Assembly: GCF_036320965.1 (NCBI RefSeq)
Contig: NC_092264.1
Coordinates: 21,767,565 to 21,831,564, forward strand
Reading direction: 5' to 3'
Origin: Panulirus ornatus
Lineage: Eukaryota > Arthropoda > Malacostraca > Decapoda > Palinuridae
Length of the DNA: 64,000 bases
Program-made: the position numbers and the translations under genes
Shown: piece by piece, positions 22,688 to 34,559 of the stretch
Layout: the number at the start of each line of letters is the position of its first letter
Numbering within the stretch: the first letter of the stretch is position 1
The notes under the pieces: generated by a model
Database searches by the model: none
Seen by the model: the letters and a program-made list of their open reading frames with translations, nothing else
Told to the model about the DNA's origin: nothing

Positions 22688-25600
22688 TTATTTATTTTGC
22701 TTTGTCGCTGTCTCCCGCGTTAGCGAGGTAGCGCAAGGAAACAGACGTAAAAATGGCTCAACTCACCCACATACACATGTATATACATACACGTCCAAAC
22801 ACACAAATATACATACCTATACATCTCAACGTAATACATATATATACACACACAGACATATATACACATGTACATAATTCATACTGTCTCCCTTTATTCA
22901 TTCCCATCGCCACCCCACCATACATGAAATAACAACCCCCTCCCCCGCATGTGCGTAGGTAGCACTAGGAATAGACACAAAGGCCACATTCGTTTACACT
23001 CAGTCTCTAGCTGTCATGTATAATTCACTGAAACCACAGCTCCCTTTCCACATCCAGGCCCCACAGAACTTTCCATAGTTTACCCCAGACGCTTCACACG
23101 CACTGGTTCAATCCATTGACAGCACATCGACCCCGGTATACCACATCGTTCCAATTCACTCTATTCCTTGCATGCCTTTCACCCTCCTGCATGTTCAGGC
23201 CCTGATCACTCAAGATCTTTTTCACTCCATCTTTCCATCGTAATTTGGTCTCCCACTTCTCCTCGTTCCCTCCACCTCTGACACATATATCCTCTTGGTC
23301 AATCTTTCCTCACTCATTTTCTCCGTGTAACCAAACCATTTCAAAACACCCTCTTGTGCTCTCTCACCTACACACATTTTACTACCACACATCTCTCTTA
23401 CCCTATTATTACTTACTCGATCAAACTACCTCACACCACATATTGTCCTCAAACATCTCACATCCAGCACATCCACCCTCCTCTGTACAACTCTATTTAT
23501 AGCCCATGCCTCGCAACCATATAACATTGTTGGAACTACTATTCCTTCAAACATACCCATTTTTGCTTTCCGAGATAATGTTTTCGACTTCCACACATTC
23601 TTCAACGCTCCCAGAACTTTCACCCCCTCCCCCACCCTAAGATTCACTTCTGCTTCCATGGTTCCATCCGCTGCCAAATCCACTCCCAGATATCTAAAAC
23701 ACTTCACTTCCTCCAGTTTTTCTCCATTCAAACTTACCTCCCAATTGACGTGTCCCTCAACCCTACTGTACCTGATAACCTTGTTCTTATTCACATTTAC
23801 TCCCAGCTTTCTTCTTTCACACACTTTACCAAACTCAGTCACCAGCTTCTGCAGTTTCTCACACGAATCAGCCACCAACACTGTATCATCAGCGAACAAC
23901 AACTGACTCACTCACTAAGCTCTCTCATCCACACAGACTTCATACTTGCCCCTCTTTCCAAAACTCTTGCATTCACCTCCCTAACAACCCCATCCATAAA
24001 CAAATTAAACAACCATGGAGACATCACACACCCCTGCCGCAAACCAACATTCACTGAGAACCAAACACTTTTCTCTCTTCCTACACGTACATATGCCTTA
24101 CATCCTCGATAAAAACTTTTCACTGCTTCTAACAACTTGCCCCCACACCATATATTCTTAATACCTTCAAAAGAGCATCTCTATCAACTCTATCATATGC
24201 CTTCTCCAGATCCATAAATGCTACATACAAATCCATTTGCTTTTTTAAGTATTTCTCATATTCATTGTTCAAAGCAAACACCTGATCCACACATCCTCTA
24301 CCACTTCTGAAACCCCACTGCTCTTCCCCAATCTGATGCTCTGTACATGCCTTCACCCTCTCAATCAATACCCTCCCATATAATTTACCAGGAATACTCA
24401 ACAAACTTATACCTCTGTAATCTGAGCACTCACTTTTATCCCCTTTGCCTCTGTACAATGGCACTATGCAAGCATTCCGCCAATCCTCAGGCACCTCACC
24501 ATGAGTCATACATACATTAAATAACCTTACCAACCAGTCAACAATACAGTCACCCCCTTTTTTAGTAAATTCCACTGCAATGCCATCCAAACCCGCTGCC
24601 TTGCTGGCTTTCATCTTCCGCAAATCTTTTACTACCTCTTCTCTGTTTACCAAATCATTCTCCCTAACCCTCTCACTTTGCACACCACCTCGACCAAAAC
24701 ACCCTATATCTGCCACTCTATCCTCAAACACATTCAACAAACCTTCAAAGTACTCACTCCATCTCCTTCTCACATCACCACTACTTGTTATCACCTCCCC
24801 ATTAGCCCCCATTCACTGAAGTTCCCATTTGTTCCCTTGTCTTACACACTTTATTTACCTCCTTCCAGAACATCTTTTTATTCTCCCTAAAATTTAATGA
24901 TACTCTCTCACCCCAGCTCTCATTTGCCCTCTTTTTCACCTCTTGCACCTTTCTCTTGACCTCCTGCCTCTTTCTTTTATACATATCCCAATTATTTGCA
25001 CTGTTTCCCTGCAAAACCCATCCAAATGCCTCTCTTTCTTCTCTTTCACTAACAATCTTACTTCTTCATCCTACCACTCACTACCCTTTCTAATCTGCCC
25101 ACCTTCCACGGTTCTCATGCCACAAGCATCTTTTGTACAAGCCATCACTGCTTCCCTAAATACCTACCATTCCTCCCCCACTCCCCTCACTTTCTCTGTT
25201 CTCACCTTTTTCCATTCTGCACTCAGTCTCTCCTGGTTCTTCCTCAAACAAGTCTCCTTCCCAGGCTCACTTACTCTCACCACTCTCTTTACCCCAACAT
25301 TCTCTCTTCTTTTCTGAAAACCTCTTCAAATCTTCACCTTCGCCTCCACAAGATAATGATCAGACATCCTCCAGTTGCACCTCTCAGCACATTAACATCC
25401 AAAAGTCTCTCTTTCACGCACCTAACAACACATAATCCAATAACGCTCTCTGGCCATCTCTACTACTTACATAAGTGTACTTATGTATATCTTTTTTTTT
25501 TGTTTAAACCAGGTATTCCCAATCACCAGTCCTTTTTCAGCACACAAATCTACAAGCTCTTTGCCATTTCCATTTTCAACACTGAACACCCCATGTACGC

Positions 25601-26245
25601 CAATTATTTCCTCAATTGCCACATTAGTCACCTTTGCATTCAAATCACCCATCGCTATAATCCGGTCTTGTGCATCAAAACTACTACCACTCACTCAGCT
25701 GCTCCCAAAACACTTGCCTCTCATGATCTTTCTTCTCATGCCCAGGTGCATAGGCACCAATAATGATTACCCATCTCTCTCCATCCACTTTCAGTTTTAC
25801 CCATATCAATCTAGAGTTTACTTTCTTGCGCTCTATCCCATACTCCCACCACTTCTGTTTCAGGAGTAGTGCTACTCCTTCCCTTACTCTTGTCCTCTCA
25901 CCAACCCCTGGCTTTACTCCCAAAACATTACCAAACCACTCTTCCCCTTTACCCTTGAGCTTCGTTTCACTCAGAGCCAAAACATCCAGGTTCCTTTCCT
26001 CAAACATACTACCTACCTCTCCTTTTTTCTCATCTTGGTTACGTCCACACACATTTAGACAACCCAATCTGAGCCTTCGTGGAGGATGAGCACTCCCTGC
26101 ATGATTCCTTCTTCTGTTTCCCCTTTTAGAAAGTTAAAATACAAGGAGGGGAGGGTTTCTAGCCCCCCCTCTCCCGTCCCCTTTATTTGCCTTTACGACA
26201 CGTTAGGAATGCTTGGGAAGTATTCTTTCTTCCCTATCCCCAGGG

Positions 26246-26247
<2 letters not shown>
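22688..26247 (-). mobile_element. Full-length long-tail RTE, decayed
   Basis: It runs from the 3' hairpin (about 22700-22740) through the long 3' UTR (to 23140), ORF (23141-26092) and 5' UTR to the terminus ATCCCCAGGGATA at 26247, about 3.55 kb. All domains are recognisable on the minus strand: endonuclease (25467-26067), linker (24802-25320), RT (23870-24812, FADD region near 23890) and C-terminal domain. Frameshifts near 23915, 24125, 24805, 25015-25330 and 25690 break the frame. Its 5' end meets (AT)n, on the far side of which lies the 3' tail of another minus-strand copy: a head-to-tail pair. Confidence 0.88.
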
Positions 26248-26331
<84 letters not shown>

Positions 26332-26349
26332 ATTATTATTATTATTATA
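26248..26349. repeat. (AT)n followed by (ATT)n microsatellite
   Basis: About 78 bp of AT with one TTTA interruption, then (ATT)n at 26326-26349. It separates the 5' end of one RTE from the 3' tail of the next. Confidence 0.95.
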
Positions 26350-28823
26350 CTTTGTCGCTGCCTCCCGCATTTGCGAGGTAGCGCAAGGAAACAGACGAAA
26401 GAAATGGCCCAACCCCCCCCATACACATGTATATACATACATCCACACACGCAAATATACATACCTACACAGCTTTCCATGGTTTACCCCAGACGCTTCA
26501 CATGCCTTGCTTCAATCCACTGACAGCACGTCAACCCCGGTATACCACATCGCTCCAATTCACTCTATTCCTTGCCCTCCTTTCACCCTCCTGCATGTTC
26601 AGGCCCCGATCACACAAAATCTTTTTCACTCCATCTTTCCACCTCCAATTTGGTCTCCCTCTTCTCCTTGTTCCCTCCACCTCCGACACATATATCCTCT
26701 TGGTCAATCTTTCCTCACTCATCCTCTCCATGTGCCCAAACCACTTCAAAACACCCTCTTCTGCTCTCTCAACCACGCTCTTTTTATTTCCCTACATCTC
26801 TCTTACCCTTACGTTACTCACTCGATCAAACCACCTCACACCACACATTGTCCTCAAACATCTCATTTCCAGCACATCCATCCTCCTGCGCACAACTCTA
26901 TCCATAGCCCACGCCTCGCAACCATACAACATTGTTGGAACCACTATTCCTTCAAACATACCCATTTTTGCTTTCCGAGATAATGTTCTCGACTTCCACA
27001 CATTCTTCAAGGCCCCCAGAATTTTCGCCCCCCTCCCCCACCCTATGATCCACTTCCGCTTCCATGGTTCCATCCGCTGCCAGATCCACTCCCAGATATC
27101 TAAAACACTTCACTTCCTCCAGTTTTTCTCCATTCAAACTCACCTCCCAATTGACTTGACCCTCAACCCTACTGTACCTAATAACCTTGCTCTTATTCAC
27201 ATTTACTCTTAACTTTCTTCTTCCACACACTTTTCCAAACTCAGTCACCAGCTTCTGCAGTTTCTCACATGAATCAGCCACCAGCGCTGTATCATCAGCG
27301 AACAACAACTGACTCACTTCCCAAGCTCTCTCATCCCCAACAGACTTCATACTTGCCCCTCTTTCCAAAACTCTTGCATTTACCTCCCTAACAACCCCAT
27401 CCATAAACAAATTAAACAACCATGGAGACATCACACACCCCTGCCGCAAACCTACATTCACTGAGAACCAATCACTTTCCTCTCTTCCTACACGTACACA
27501 TGCCTTACATCCTCGATAAAAACTTTTCCCTGCTTCTAACAACTTTCCTCCCACACCATATATTCTTAATACCTTCCACAGAGCATCTCTATCAACTCTA
27601 TCATATGCCTTCTCCAGATCCATAAATGCTACATACAAATCCATTTGCTTTTCTAAGTATTTCTCACATACATTCTTCAAAGCAAACACCTGATCCACAC
27701 ATCCTCTACCACTTCTGAAACCACACTGCTCTTCCCCAATCTGATGCTCTGTACATGCCTTCACCCTCTCAATCAATACCCTCCCATATAATTTACCAGG
27801 AATACTCAACAAACTTATACCTCTGTAATTTGAGCACTCACTCTTATCCCCTTTGCCTTTGTACAATGGCACTATGCACGCATTCCGCCAATCCTCAGGC
27901 ACCTCACCATGAGTCATACATACATTAAATAACCTTACCAACCAGTCAACAATACAGTCACCCCCTTTTTTAATAAATTCCACTGCAATACCATCCAAAC
28001 CTGCTGCCTTGCCGGCTTTCATCTTCCGCAAAGCTTTCACTACCTCTTCTCTGTTTACCAAATCATTTTCCCTAACCCTCTCACTTTGCACACCACCTCG
28101 ACCAAAACACCCTATATCTGCCACTCTATCATCAAACACATTCAACAAACCTTCAAAATACTCACTCCATCTCCTTCTCACATCACCACTACTTGTTATC
28201 ACCTCCCCATTTGCGCCCTTCACTGAAGTTCCCATTTGCTCCCTTGTCTTACGCACTTTATTTACCTCCTTCCAGAACATCTTTTTATTCTCCCTAAAAT
28301 TTAATGATACTCTCTCACCCCAACTCTCATTTGCCCTCTTTTTCACCTCTTGCACCTTTCTCTTGACCTCCTGTCTCTTTCTTTTATACATCTCCCACTC
28401 AATTGCATTTTTTTCCCTGCAAAAATCGTCCAAATGCCTCTCTCTTCTCTTTCACTAATACTCTTACTTCTTCATCCCACCACTCACTACCCTTTCTAAT
28501 CAACCCACCTCCCACTCTTCTCATTCCACAAGCATCTTTTGCGCAATCCATCACTGATTCCCTAAATACATCCCATTCCTCCCCCACTCCCCTTACTTCC
28601 ATTGTTCTCACCTTTTTCCATTCTGTACTCAGTCTCTCCTGGTACTTCCTCACACAGGTCTCCTTCTCAAGCTCACTTACTCTCACCACCCTCTTCACCC
28701 CAACATTCACTCTTCTTTTCTGAAAACCCATACAAATCTTCACCTTAGCCTCCACAAGATAATGATCAGACATCCCTCCAGTTGCACCTCTCAGCACATT
28801 AACATCCAAAAGTCTCTCTTTCG

Positions 28824-28824
<1 letters not shown>
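26345..28824 (-). mobile_element. 5'-truncated short-tail RTE
   Basis: Hairpin about 26355-26395, short 3' UTR to 26530, ORF up to the endonuclease (DVNVLRGATG) at 28824, where (AT)n begins. A stop occurs near 26793 (Cys of EMCGNKK) and frameshifts near 27030 and 28410. The 5' breakpoint lies directly on the (AT)n tract. Confidence 0.9.
26952..28433 (-). pseudogene. RTE linker-RT ORF fragment (493 codons)
   Basis: The second longest uninterrupted RTE frame in the window. It spans the basic linker (RKRQEVKRKVQEVKKRANES), AGLDGIAVEF, YRGISLLSIPGKLYG, AFMDLEKAYDRVD, LRQGCVMSPWLF and FADDTALVADS, all intact. It ends by a frameshift in a C-run near 27030 (GEGGENSG instead of GEGAKILG). The endonuclease continues in another frame at 28399-28809. 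Confidence 0.88.

Positions 28825-28892
<68 letters not shown>
28825..28892. repeat. (AT)n microsatellite
   Basis: Uninterrupted AT tract between the 5' truncation of one minus-strand RTE and the T-rich (A-rich in sense) tail of the next. Confidence 0.95.
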
Positions 28893-28904
28893 TTATTTTT
28901 TATT

Positions 28905-29761
28905 TTTTTTCTTTGTCGCTGTCTCCCGCGTTTGCGAGGTAGCGCAAGGAAACAGACGAAAGAAATGGCCCAACCCACCCCCATACACATGTATATACAT
29001 ACGTCCACACACGCAAATATACATACCTACACAGCTTTCCATGGTTTACCCCAGACGCTTCACATGCCCTGATTCAATCCACTGACAGCACGTCAACCCC
29101 GGTATACCACATCGATCCAATTCACTCTATTCCTTGCCCTCCTTTCACCCTCCTGCATGTTCAGGCCCCGATCACACAAAATCTTTTTCACTCCATCTTT
29201 CCACCTCCAATTTGGTCTCCCACTTCTCCTCGTTCCCTCCACCTCCGACACATATATCCTCTTGGTCAATCTTTCCTCACTCATTCTCTCCATGTGCCCA
29301 AACCATTTCAAAACACCCTCTTCTGCTCTCTCAACCATGCTCTTTTTATTTCCACACATCTCTCTTACCCTTATGTTACTTACTCGATCAAACCACCTCA
29401 CACCACACATTGTCCTCAAACATCTCATTTCAAGCACATCCATCCTCCTGCGCACAACTCTATCCATAGCCCACGCCTCGCAACCATACAACATTGTTGG
29501 AACCACTATTCCTTCAAACATACCCATTTTTGCTTTCCGAGATAATGTTCTCGACTTCCACACATTCTTCAAGGCTCCCAGGAATTTCTCCCCCTCCCCC
29601 ACCCTATGATCCACTTCCGCTTCCATGGTTCCATCCGCTGCCAGATCCACTCCCAGATATCTAAAGCACTTTACTTCCTCCAGTTTTTCTCCATTCAAAC
29701 TTGCCTCCCAGTTGACTTGAACCTCAACCCTACTGTACCTAATAACCTTGCTCTTATTCAC

Positions 29762-29765
<4 letters not shown>
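28905..29765 (-). mobile_element. 5'-truncated short-tail RTE
   Basis: Hairpin 28913-28955, short 3' UTR to 29092, and an uninterrupted C-terminal ORF (29093-29765) from NVNKSKVIRYSRVE to the stop. The truncation point is the (AT)n tract at 29766. The apparent continuation of the frame as IYIYIY repeats is simple sequence, not protein. Confidence 0.9.
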
Positions 29766-29848
<83 letters not shown>

Positions 29849-29854
29849 TTTTTT
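29766..29854. repeat. (AT)n plus T-run
   Basis: About 65 bp AT and 24 T; the T-run is the A-tail of the following minus-strand mini-RTE. Confidence 0.95.
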
Positions 29855-30080
29855 CATACTATTCGCTATTTCCCGCGATAGCGAGGTAGCGTTAAGAACA
29901 GAGGACTGGGCCTTTGAAGGAATATCCTCACCTGGCCCTCTTCTCTGTTCCTTCTTTTGGAAAAAAAAAAAAAAAAACGAGAGGGGAGGATTTCCAGCCA
30001 CCCGCTCCCTTCCCTTTTAGTCGCCTTCTACGACACGCAGGGAATACGTGGGAAGTATTCTTTCTCCCCTATCCCCAGGG

Positions 30081-30083
<3 letters not shown>
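29855..30083 (-). mobile_element. Mini-RTE (non-autonomous)
   Basis: Complete minus-strand copy: hairpin-like end (CGCGATAGCGAGGTAGCG) at 29873-29892, a middle with GGCCTTTGAAGGAATATCC, an A-run, then the RTE-like 5' part ending CCCCAGGGATA at 30083. There is no ORF of its own. The 5' part aligns over ~130 bp with the RTE 5' UTR at 14806-14940. Confidence 0.88.

Positions 30084-30146
<63 letters not shown>
30084..30146. repeat. (AT)n microsatellite
   Basis: AT tract between two minus-strand mini-RTEs. Confidence 0.95.
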
Positions 30147-30149
<3 letters not shown>

Positions 30150-30316
30150 CCTTTGTGGAATATCCTCACCTGGCCCCCCTCTGTTCCTTCTTTTGGAAAA
30201 AAAAAAAAAAAAAAGAGAGGGGAGGATTTCCAGCCTCCCGCTCCCTTCCCTTTTAGTCGCCTTTTACGACACGCAGGGAATACGTGGGAAGTATTCTTCA
30301 TCCCCTATCCCCAGGG

Positions 30317-30319
<3 letters not shown>
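30147..30319 (-). mobile_element. Mini-RTE lacking its 3' hairpin
   Basis: Starts within the GGGCCTTTG middle segment and ends with CCCCAGGGATA. The hairpin end is missing and replaced by (AT)n. AT continues to 30356. Confidence 0.85.
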
Positions 30320-30356
<37 letters not shown>

Positions 30357-30360
<4 letters not shown>

Positions 30361-31009
30361 CTGACACAAGGACAAGAGTCGAGGCAACACGGGTTTAAAC
30401 CACACGCTTGTGTTAGTTCTGGCGCAGACATATTCGGACTAGACCATAGTTAGACTGACTCAGGGTGAAAATGAATATTTCTTGTAAAATTAACCGACTT
30501 TTTTTTTTTTTATAGTACAAGTGATTTGGTTGCGTTTTTTTAAGCACCCAGAGACATGGGTCCCTGTAGGTGATGTCGTCGACTGACAGACGTTTGGCCC
30601 AGCGTTACCCCCAGACCAGGTGGGTGTGGAGGACGATGCAGATGTTTTTAGCAGTGACTCGTTTCTCCTATGTTAGGTGCCCCACTTAACTTATGAATAC
30701 ACACACACACACACACACACACACTTACACACACACACACATGTGCGACTCTCTCCCCTTTTTGTACAAATAGGTTATTACATATGTGTGTTTTTGAGTC
30801 ATGAAGATGATTGAATGAGGGATTATGTCAGTGATGTGGAGGGTGATGGCAGTGCAGGGACGGTGGTAGTAGCATCTCTGGAGTGGTGGTAGGAAGTGTT
30901 GGGGGCGGTAGTAGCTTTGTGGTGTTGGTGGGTGGTGGTGATGGTACATACAGGACCGGTTCTTCGAAAGTGGAAGGTTCGAGAAGTGTGTGGCGTTTTC
31001 TTTTTCTAT
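30357..31009. other. Unique sequence, no gene recognised
   Basis: No ORF with a recognisable product. It contains an (AC)n microsatellite at about 30701-30741, a T-run near 30500 and a GGTGGT-rich stretch at 30865-30945. It ends at an assembly gap. Confidence 0.5.
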
Positions 31010-31109
31010 NNNNNNNNNNNNNNNNNNNNNNNNNNNNNNNNNNNNNNNNNNNNNNNNNNNNNNNNNNNNNNNNNNNNNNNNNNNNNNNNNNNNNNNNNNN
31101 NNNNNNNNN
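31010..31109. other. Assembly gap (100 N)
   Basis: Exactly 100 N, the conventional placeholder for a gap of unknown size; order and distance across it are not proven. Confidence 1.
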
Positions 31110-31250
31110 CAATCATCAGTCCTTTTTCAGCACATAAATCTACAAGCTCTTCACCATTTCCATTTACAACACTGAACACCCCATGTATACCAATTATTCC
31201 CTCAACTGCCACATTACTCACCTTTGCATTCAAATCACCCATCACTATAA
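31110..31250 (-). mobile_element. Inverted RTE endonuclease segment
   Basis: The minus strand encodes MGDLNAKVSNVAVEGIIGIH, then NGNGEELVDLCAEKGLMI, the middle of the RTE endonuclease. It is fused directly to the plus-strand RT segment; TATAA at 31246-31250 fits both sides. Confidence 0.88.
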
Positions 31251-32726
31251 GTTTGTTGAGTATTCCTGGTAAATTATATGGGAGGGTATTGATTGAGAGG
31301 GTGAAGGCATGTACAGAGCATCAGATTGGGGAAGAGCAGTGTGGTTTCAGAAGTGGTAGAGGTTGTGTGGATCAGGTGTTTGCTTTGAAGAATGTATGTG
31401 AGAAATACTTAGAAAAGCAAATGGATTTGTATGTAGCATTTATGGATCTAGAGAAGGCATATGATAGAGTTGATAGAGATGCTCTGTGGAAGGTATTAAG
31501 AATATATGGTGTGGGAGGAAAGTTGTTAGAAGCAGTGAAAAGTTTTTATCGAGGATGTAAGGTATGTGTACGTGTAGGAAGAGAGGAAAGTGATTGGTTC
31601 TCAGTGAATGTAGGTTTGCAGCAGGGGTGTGTGATGTCTCCATGGTTGTTTAATTTGTTTATGGATGGGGTTGTTAGGGAGGTAAATGCAAGAGTTTTGG
31701 AAAGAGGGGCAAGTATGAAGTCTGTTGGGGATGAGAGAGCTTGGGAAGTGAGTCAGTTGTTGTTCGCTGATGATACAGCACTGGTGGCTGATTCATGTGA
31801 GAAACTGCAGAAGCTGGTGACTGAGTTTGGTAAAGTGTGTGGAAGAAGAAAGTTAAGAGTAAATGTGAATAAGAGCAAGGTTATTAGGTACAGTAGGGTT
31901 GAGGGTCAAGTCAATTGGGAGGTGAGTTTGAATGGAGAAAAACTGGAGGAAGTGAAGTGTTTTAGATATCTGGGAGTGGATCTGGCAGCGGATGGAACCA
32001 TGGAAGCGGAAGTGGATCATAGGGTGGGGGAGGAGGCGAAAATTCTGGGGGCCTTGAAGAATGTGTGGAAGTCGAGAACATTATCTCGGAAAGCAAAAAT
32101 GGGTATGTTTGAAGGAATAGTGGTTCCAACAATGTTGTATGGTTGCGAGGCATGGGCTATGGATAGAGTTGTGCGCAGGAGGATGGATGTGCTGGAAATG
32201 AGATGTTTGAGGACAATGTGTGGTGTGAGGTGGTTTGATCGAGTGAGTAACTTAAGGGTAAGAGAGATGTGTGGAAATAAAAAGAGCGTGGTTGAGAGAG
32301 CAGAAGAGGGTGTTTTGAAGTGGTTTAGGCACATGGAGAGAATGAGTGAGGAAAGATTGACCAAGAGGATATATGTGTTGGAGGTGGAGGGAACGAGGAG
32401 AAGAGGGAGACCAAATTGGAGGTGGAAAGATGGAGTGAAAAAGATTTTGTGTGATCGGGGCCTGAACATGCAGGAGGGTGAAAGGAGGGCAAGGAATAGA
32501 GTGAATTGGAGCGATGTGGTATACCGGGGTTGACGTGCTGTCAGTGGATTGAATCAAGGCATGTGAAGCATCTGGGGTAAACCATGGAAAGCTGTGTAGG
32601 TATGTATATTTGCGTGTGTGGACGTATGTATATACATGTGTATGGGGGGGGGGTTGGGCCATTTCTTTCATCTGTTTCCTTGCGCTACCTCGCAAACGCG
32701 GGAGACAGCGACAAAGTATAATAATA
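31246..32726 (+). mobile_element. Short-tail RTE, 5' part inverted
   Basis: Starts at ISLLSIPGKLYG in the RT; the frame stays open to the stop at 32533, then short 3' UTR and hairpin (about 32670-32715) and an AATAATAA tail. RT motifs EKAYDRVD and FADDTALVADS are intact. With the inverted segment before it, this looks like a single insertion with 5' inversion. Confidence 0.88.
31257..32533 (+). pseudogene. RTE RT/C-terminal ORF, open to the stop
   Basis: About 425 codons without interruption from LLSIPGKLYG to WSDVVYRG. An open frame extends further upstream through the N gap, but that part is the inverted segment plus placeholder and is not protein. The gene lacks its endonuclease and the first RT motifs. 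Confidence 0.88.

Positions 32727-32803
<77 letters not shown>
32727..32803. repeat. (AT)n microsatellite
   Basis: AT tract following the RTE tail. Confidence 0.95.
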
Positions 32804-32807
<4 letters not shown>

Positions 32808-32838
32808 CGCAAACGCGGGAGACAGCGACAAAGCAAAA

Positions 32839-32847
<9 letters not shown>
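32804..32847 (+). mobile_element. Isolated RTE hairpin 3' half
   Basis: ACCTCGCAAACGCGGGAGAC plus AGCGACAAAG and an A-run, i.e. only the last ~44 bases of an RTE, with (AT)n on both sides (the second tract 32848-32921). Confidence 0.8.

Positions 32848-32922
<75 letters not shown>
32848..32922. repeat. (AT)n microsatellite
   Basis: AT tract between an isolated RTE end (+) and the 3' end of the next RTE (-). Confidence 0.95.
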
Positions 32923-32926
<4 letters not shown>

Positions 32927-32934
32927 TATATTCA

Positions 32935-34210
32935 TTTTGCTTTGTCGCTGTCTCCCATGTTAGCGAGGTAGGGCAAAGAAACAGACAAAAGAATGGCCCA
33001 ACCCACCCACATACACATGTATATACATACACGTCCACACACGCAAATATACATGCCTATACATCTCAATGTATACATATGTATACACACACAGACACAT
33101 ACATATATACACATGTACATAATTCATACCATCTGCCCTTATTCATTCCCATCGCCACCCCGCCTCACATGAAATAACAACCCCTTCCCCCCTCATGTGT
33201 GTGAGGTAGCGCTAGGAAAAGACGACAAAGGCCACATTTGTTCACACTCAGTCTCTAGCTGTCATGTAATAATGCACCGAAACCACAGCTCCCTTTCCAC
33301 ATCCATGCCCCACAGAACTTTCCATGGTTTACCCCAGACGCTTCACATGCCCTGGTTCAATCCACTGACAGCCCGTCGACCCCGGTATACCACATTGTTC
33401 CAATTCACTCTATTCCTTGCACGCCTTTCACCCTCCTGCATGTTCAGGCCCCGATCACTTAAAATCTTTTTCACTCCATCTTTCCACCTCCAATTTTGTC
33501 TCCCACTTCTCCTCGTTCCCTCCACCTCTGACACATATATCCTCTTGGTCAGTCTTTCCTCACTCATTCTCTCCATGTGACCAAACCATTTCAAAACACC
33601 CTCTTCTGCTCTCTCAACCACACTCTTTTTATTACCACACATCTCTCTTACCTTATTATTACTTAGTCTTTCAAACCACCTCACACCACATATTGTCCTC
33701 AAACATCTCACTTCCAGCACATCCATCCTCCTACGCACAACCCTATCCATAGCCCACGCCTCGCAAGCATACAACATTGTTGGAACCACTATTTCTTCAA
33801 ACATACCCATTTTTGCATTCTGAGATAATGTTCTCGACTTCCACACATTCTTCAAGGCTCCCAGAATTTTCGCCCCCTCCCCCACCCTATGATTCACTTC
33901 CTTTTCCATGGTTCCATCTGCTGCCAAATCCACTCCCAGATATCTAAAACACTTCACTTTCTCCAGTTTTTCTCTATTCAAACTTACCTCCCAAATGACT
34001 TGACCCTCAACCATACTGTAGCTAATAACCTTGCTCTTATTCACATTTACTCTCAACTTTCTTTTTTCACACACTTTACCAAACTCAGTCACCAGCTTCT
34101 GCAGTTTCTCACAGGAATCAGCCACTAGCACTGTACATCAGCGAACAACAACTTACTCACTTCCTAAGTTCTCTCATCCACAACAGACTGCATACTTGCC
34201 CCTCTTTCCA
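32935..34210 (-). mobile_element. 5'-truncated long-tail RTE
   Basis: Hairpin 32945-32985, long 3' UTR to 33390, and a C-terminal ORF open over 262 codons (33343-34131). A small deletion in the FADD region (near 34134) shifts the frame. Truncated at 34210 by a short AT tract. Confidence 0.88.
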
Positions 34211-34222
34211 TATATATATATA

Positions 34223-34297
34223 AGTGTATATGAGTGGATAGGCCATTCTTTGTGTGTTTCCTAGTGCTACCTCGTTGATGCGGGAAACAGAGAGAGA
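34223..34297 (+). mobile_element. RTE 3' hairpin fragment
   Basis: GGATAGGCCATTCTTTG and GTGTTTCCTAGTGCTACC, then GATGCGGGAAACAG: a diverged final ~75 bases of an RTE. Bases 34298-34470 hold nothing recognised. Confidence 0.6.
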
Positions 34298-34470
34298 GTG
34301 AGTGAGGATGTTACCAGACTCTGGCTGTTTGTGTTACAGCAGAAGTGAAAAGTCAGCTTTGGCAAGGTTTTACCAATGTCAGTGGATGAAAAGGAGTGCA
34401 ATTTCATAACGAACTTGTACTCCATAAAGAGTCAGTAAGTTCTGTGCTACTGGTTATAGTGCAGCCATGA

Positions 34471-34512
34471 AACTGCATAAGCCCCATAAAGGGGGTCCTG
34501 GGGTTATGTAAT
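34471..34512 (+). repeat. Flanking inverted repeat, left
   Basis: CTGCATAAGCCCC then AAGGGGGTCCTGGGGTTAT matches the reverse complement of 37504-37544 with a few mismatches. The two enclose the jockey-like remnant. Confidence 0.5.
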
Positions 34513-34559
34513 CAAAAAGACTTGCCTTTACCTAACTTCTCAGGATCCCCTTTTTCAGG

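Noticed and set aside
30725..30949. His/Pro-rich ORF (YHHHHPPTPQ)
   Set aside because: Produced by the GGT/GTG-rich low-complexity stretch next to the gap; no domain and no neighbouring gene structure.
30896..31248. N-terminal part of a 545-codon ORF spanning the N gap
   Set aside because: Formed by reading through 100 N and the antisense of an inverted endonuclease segment.
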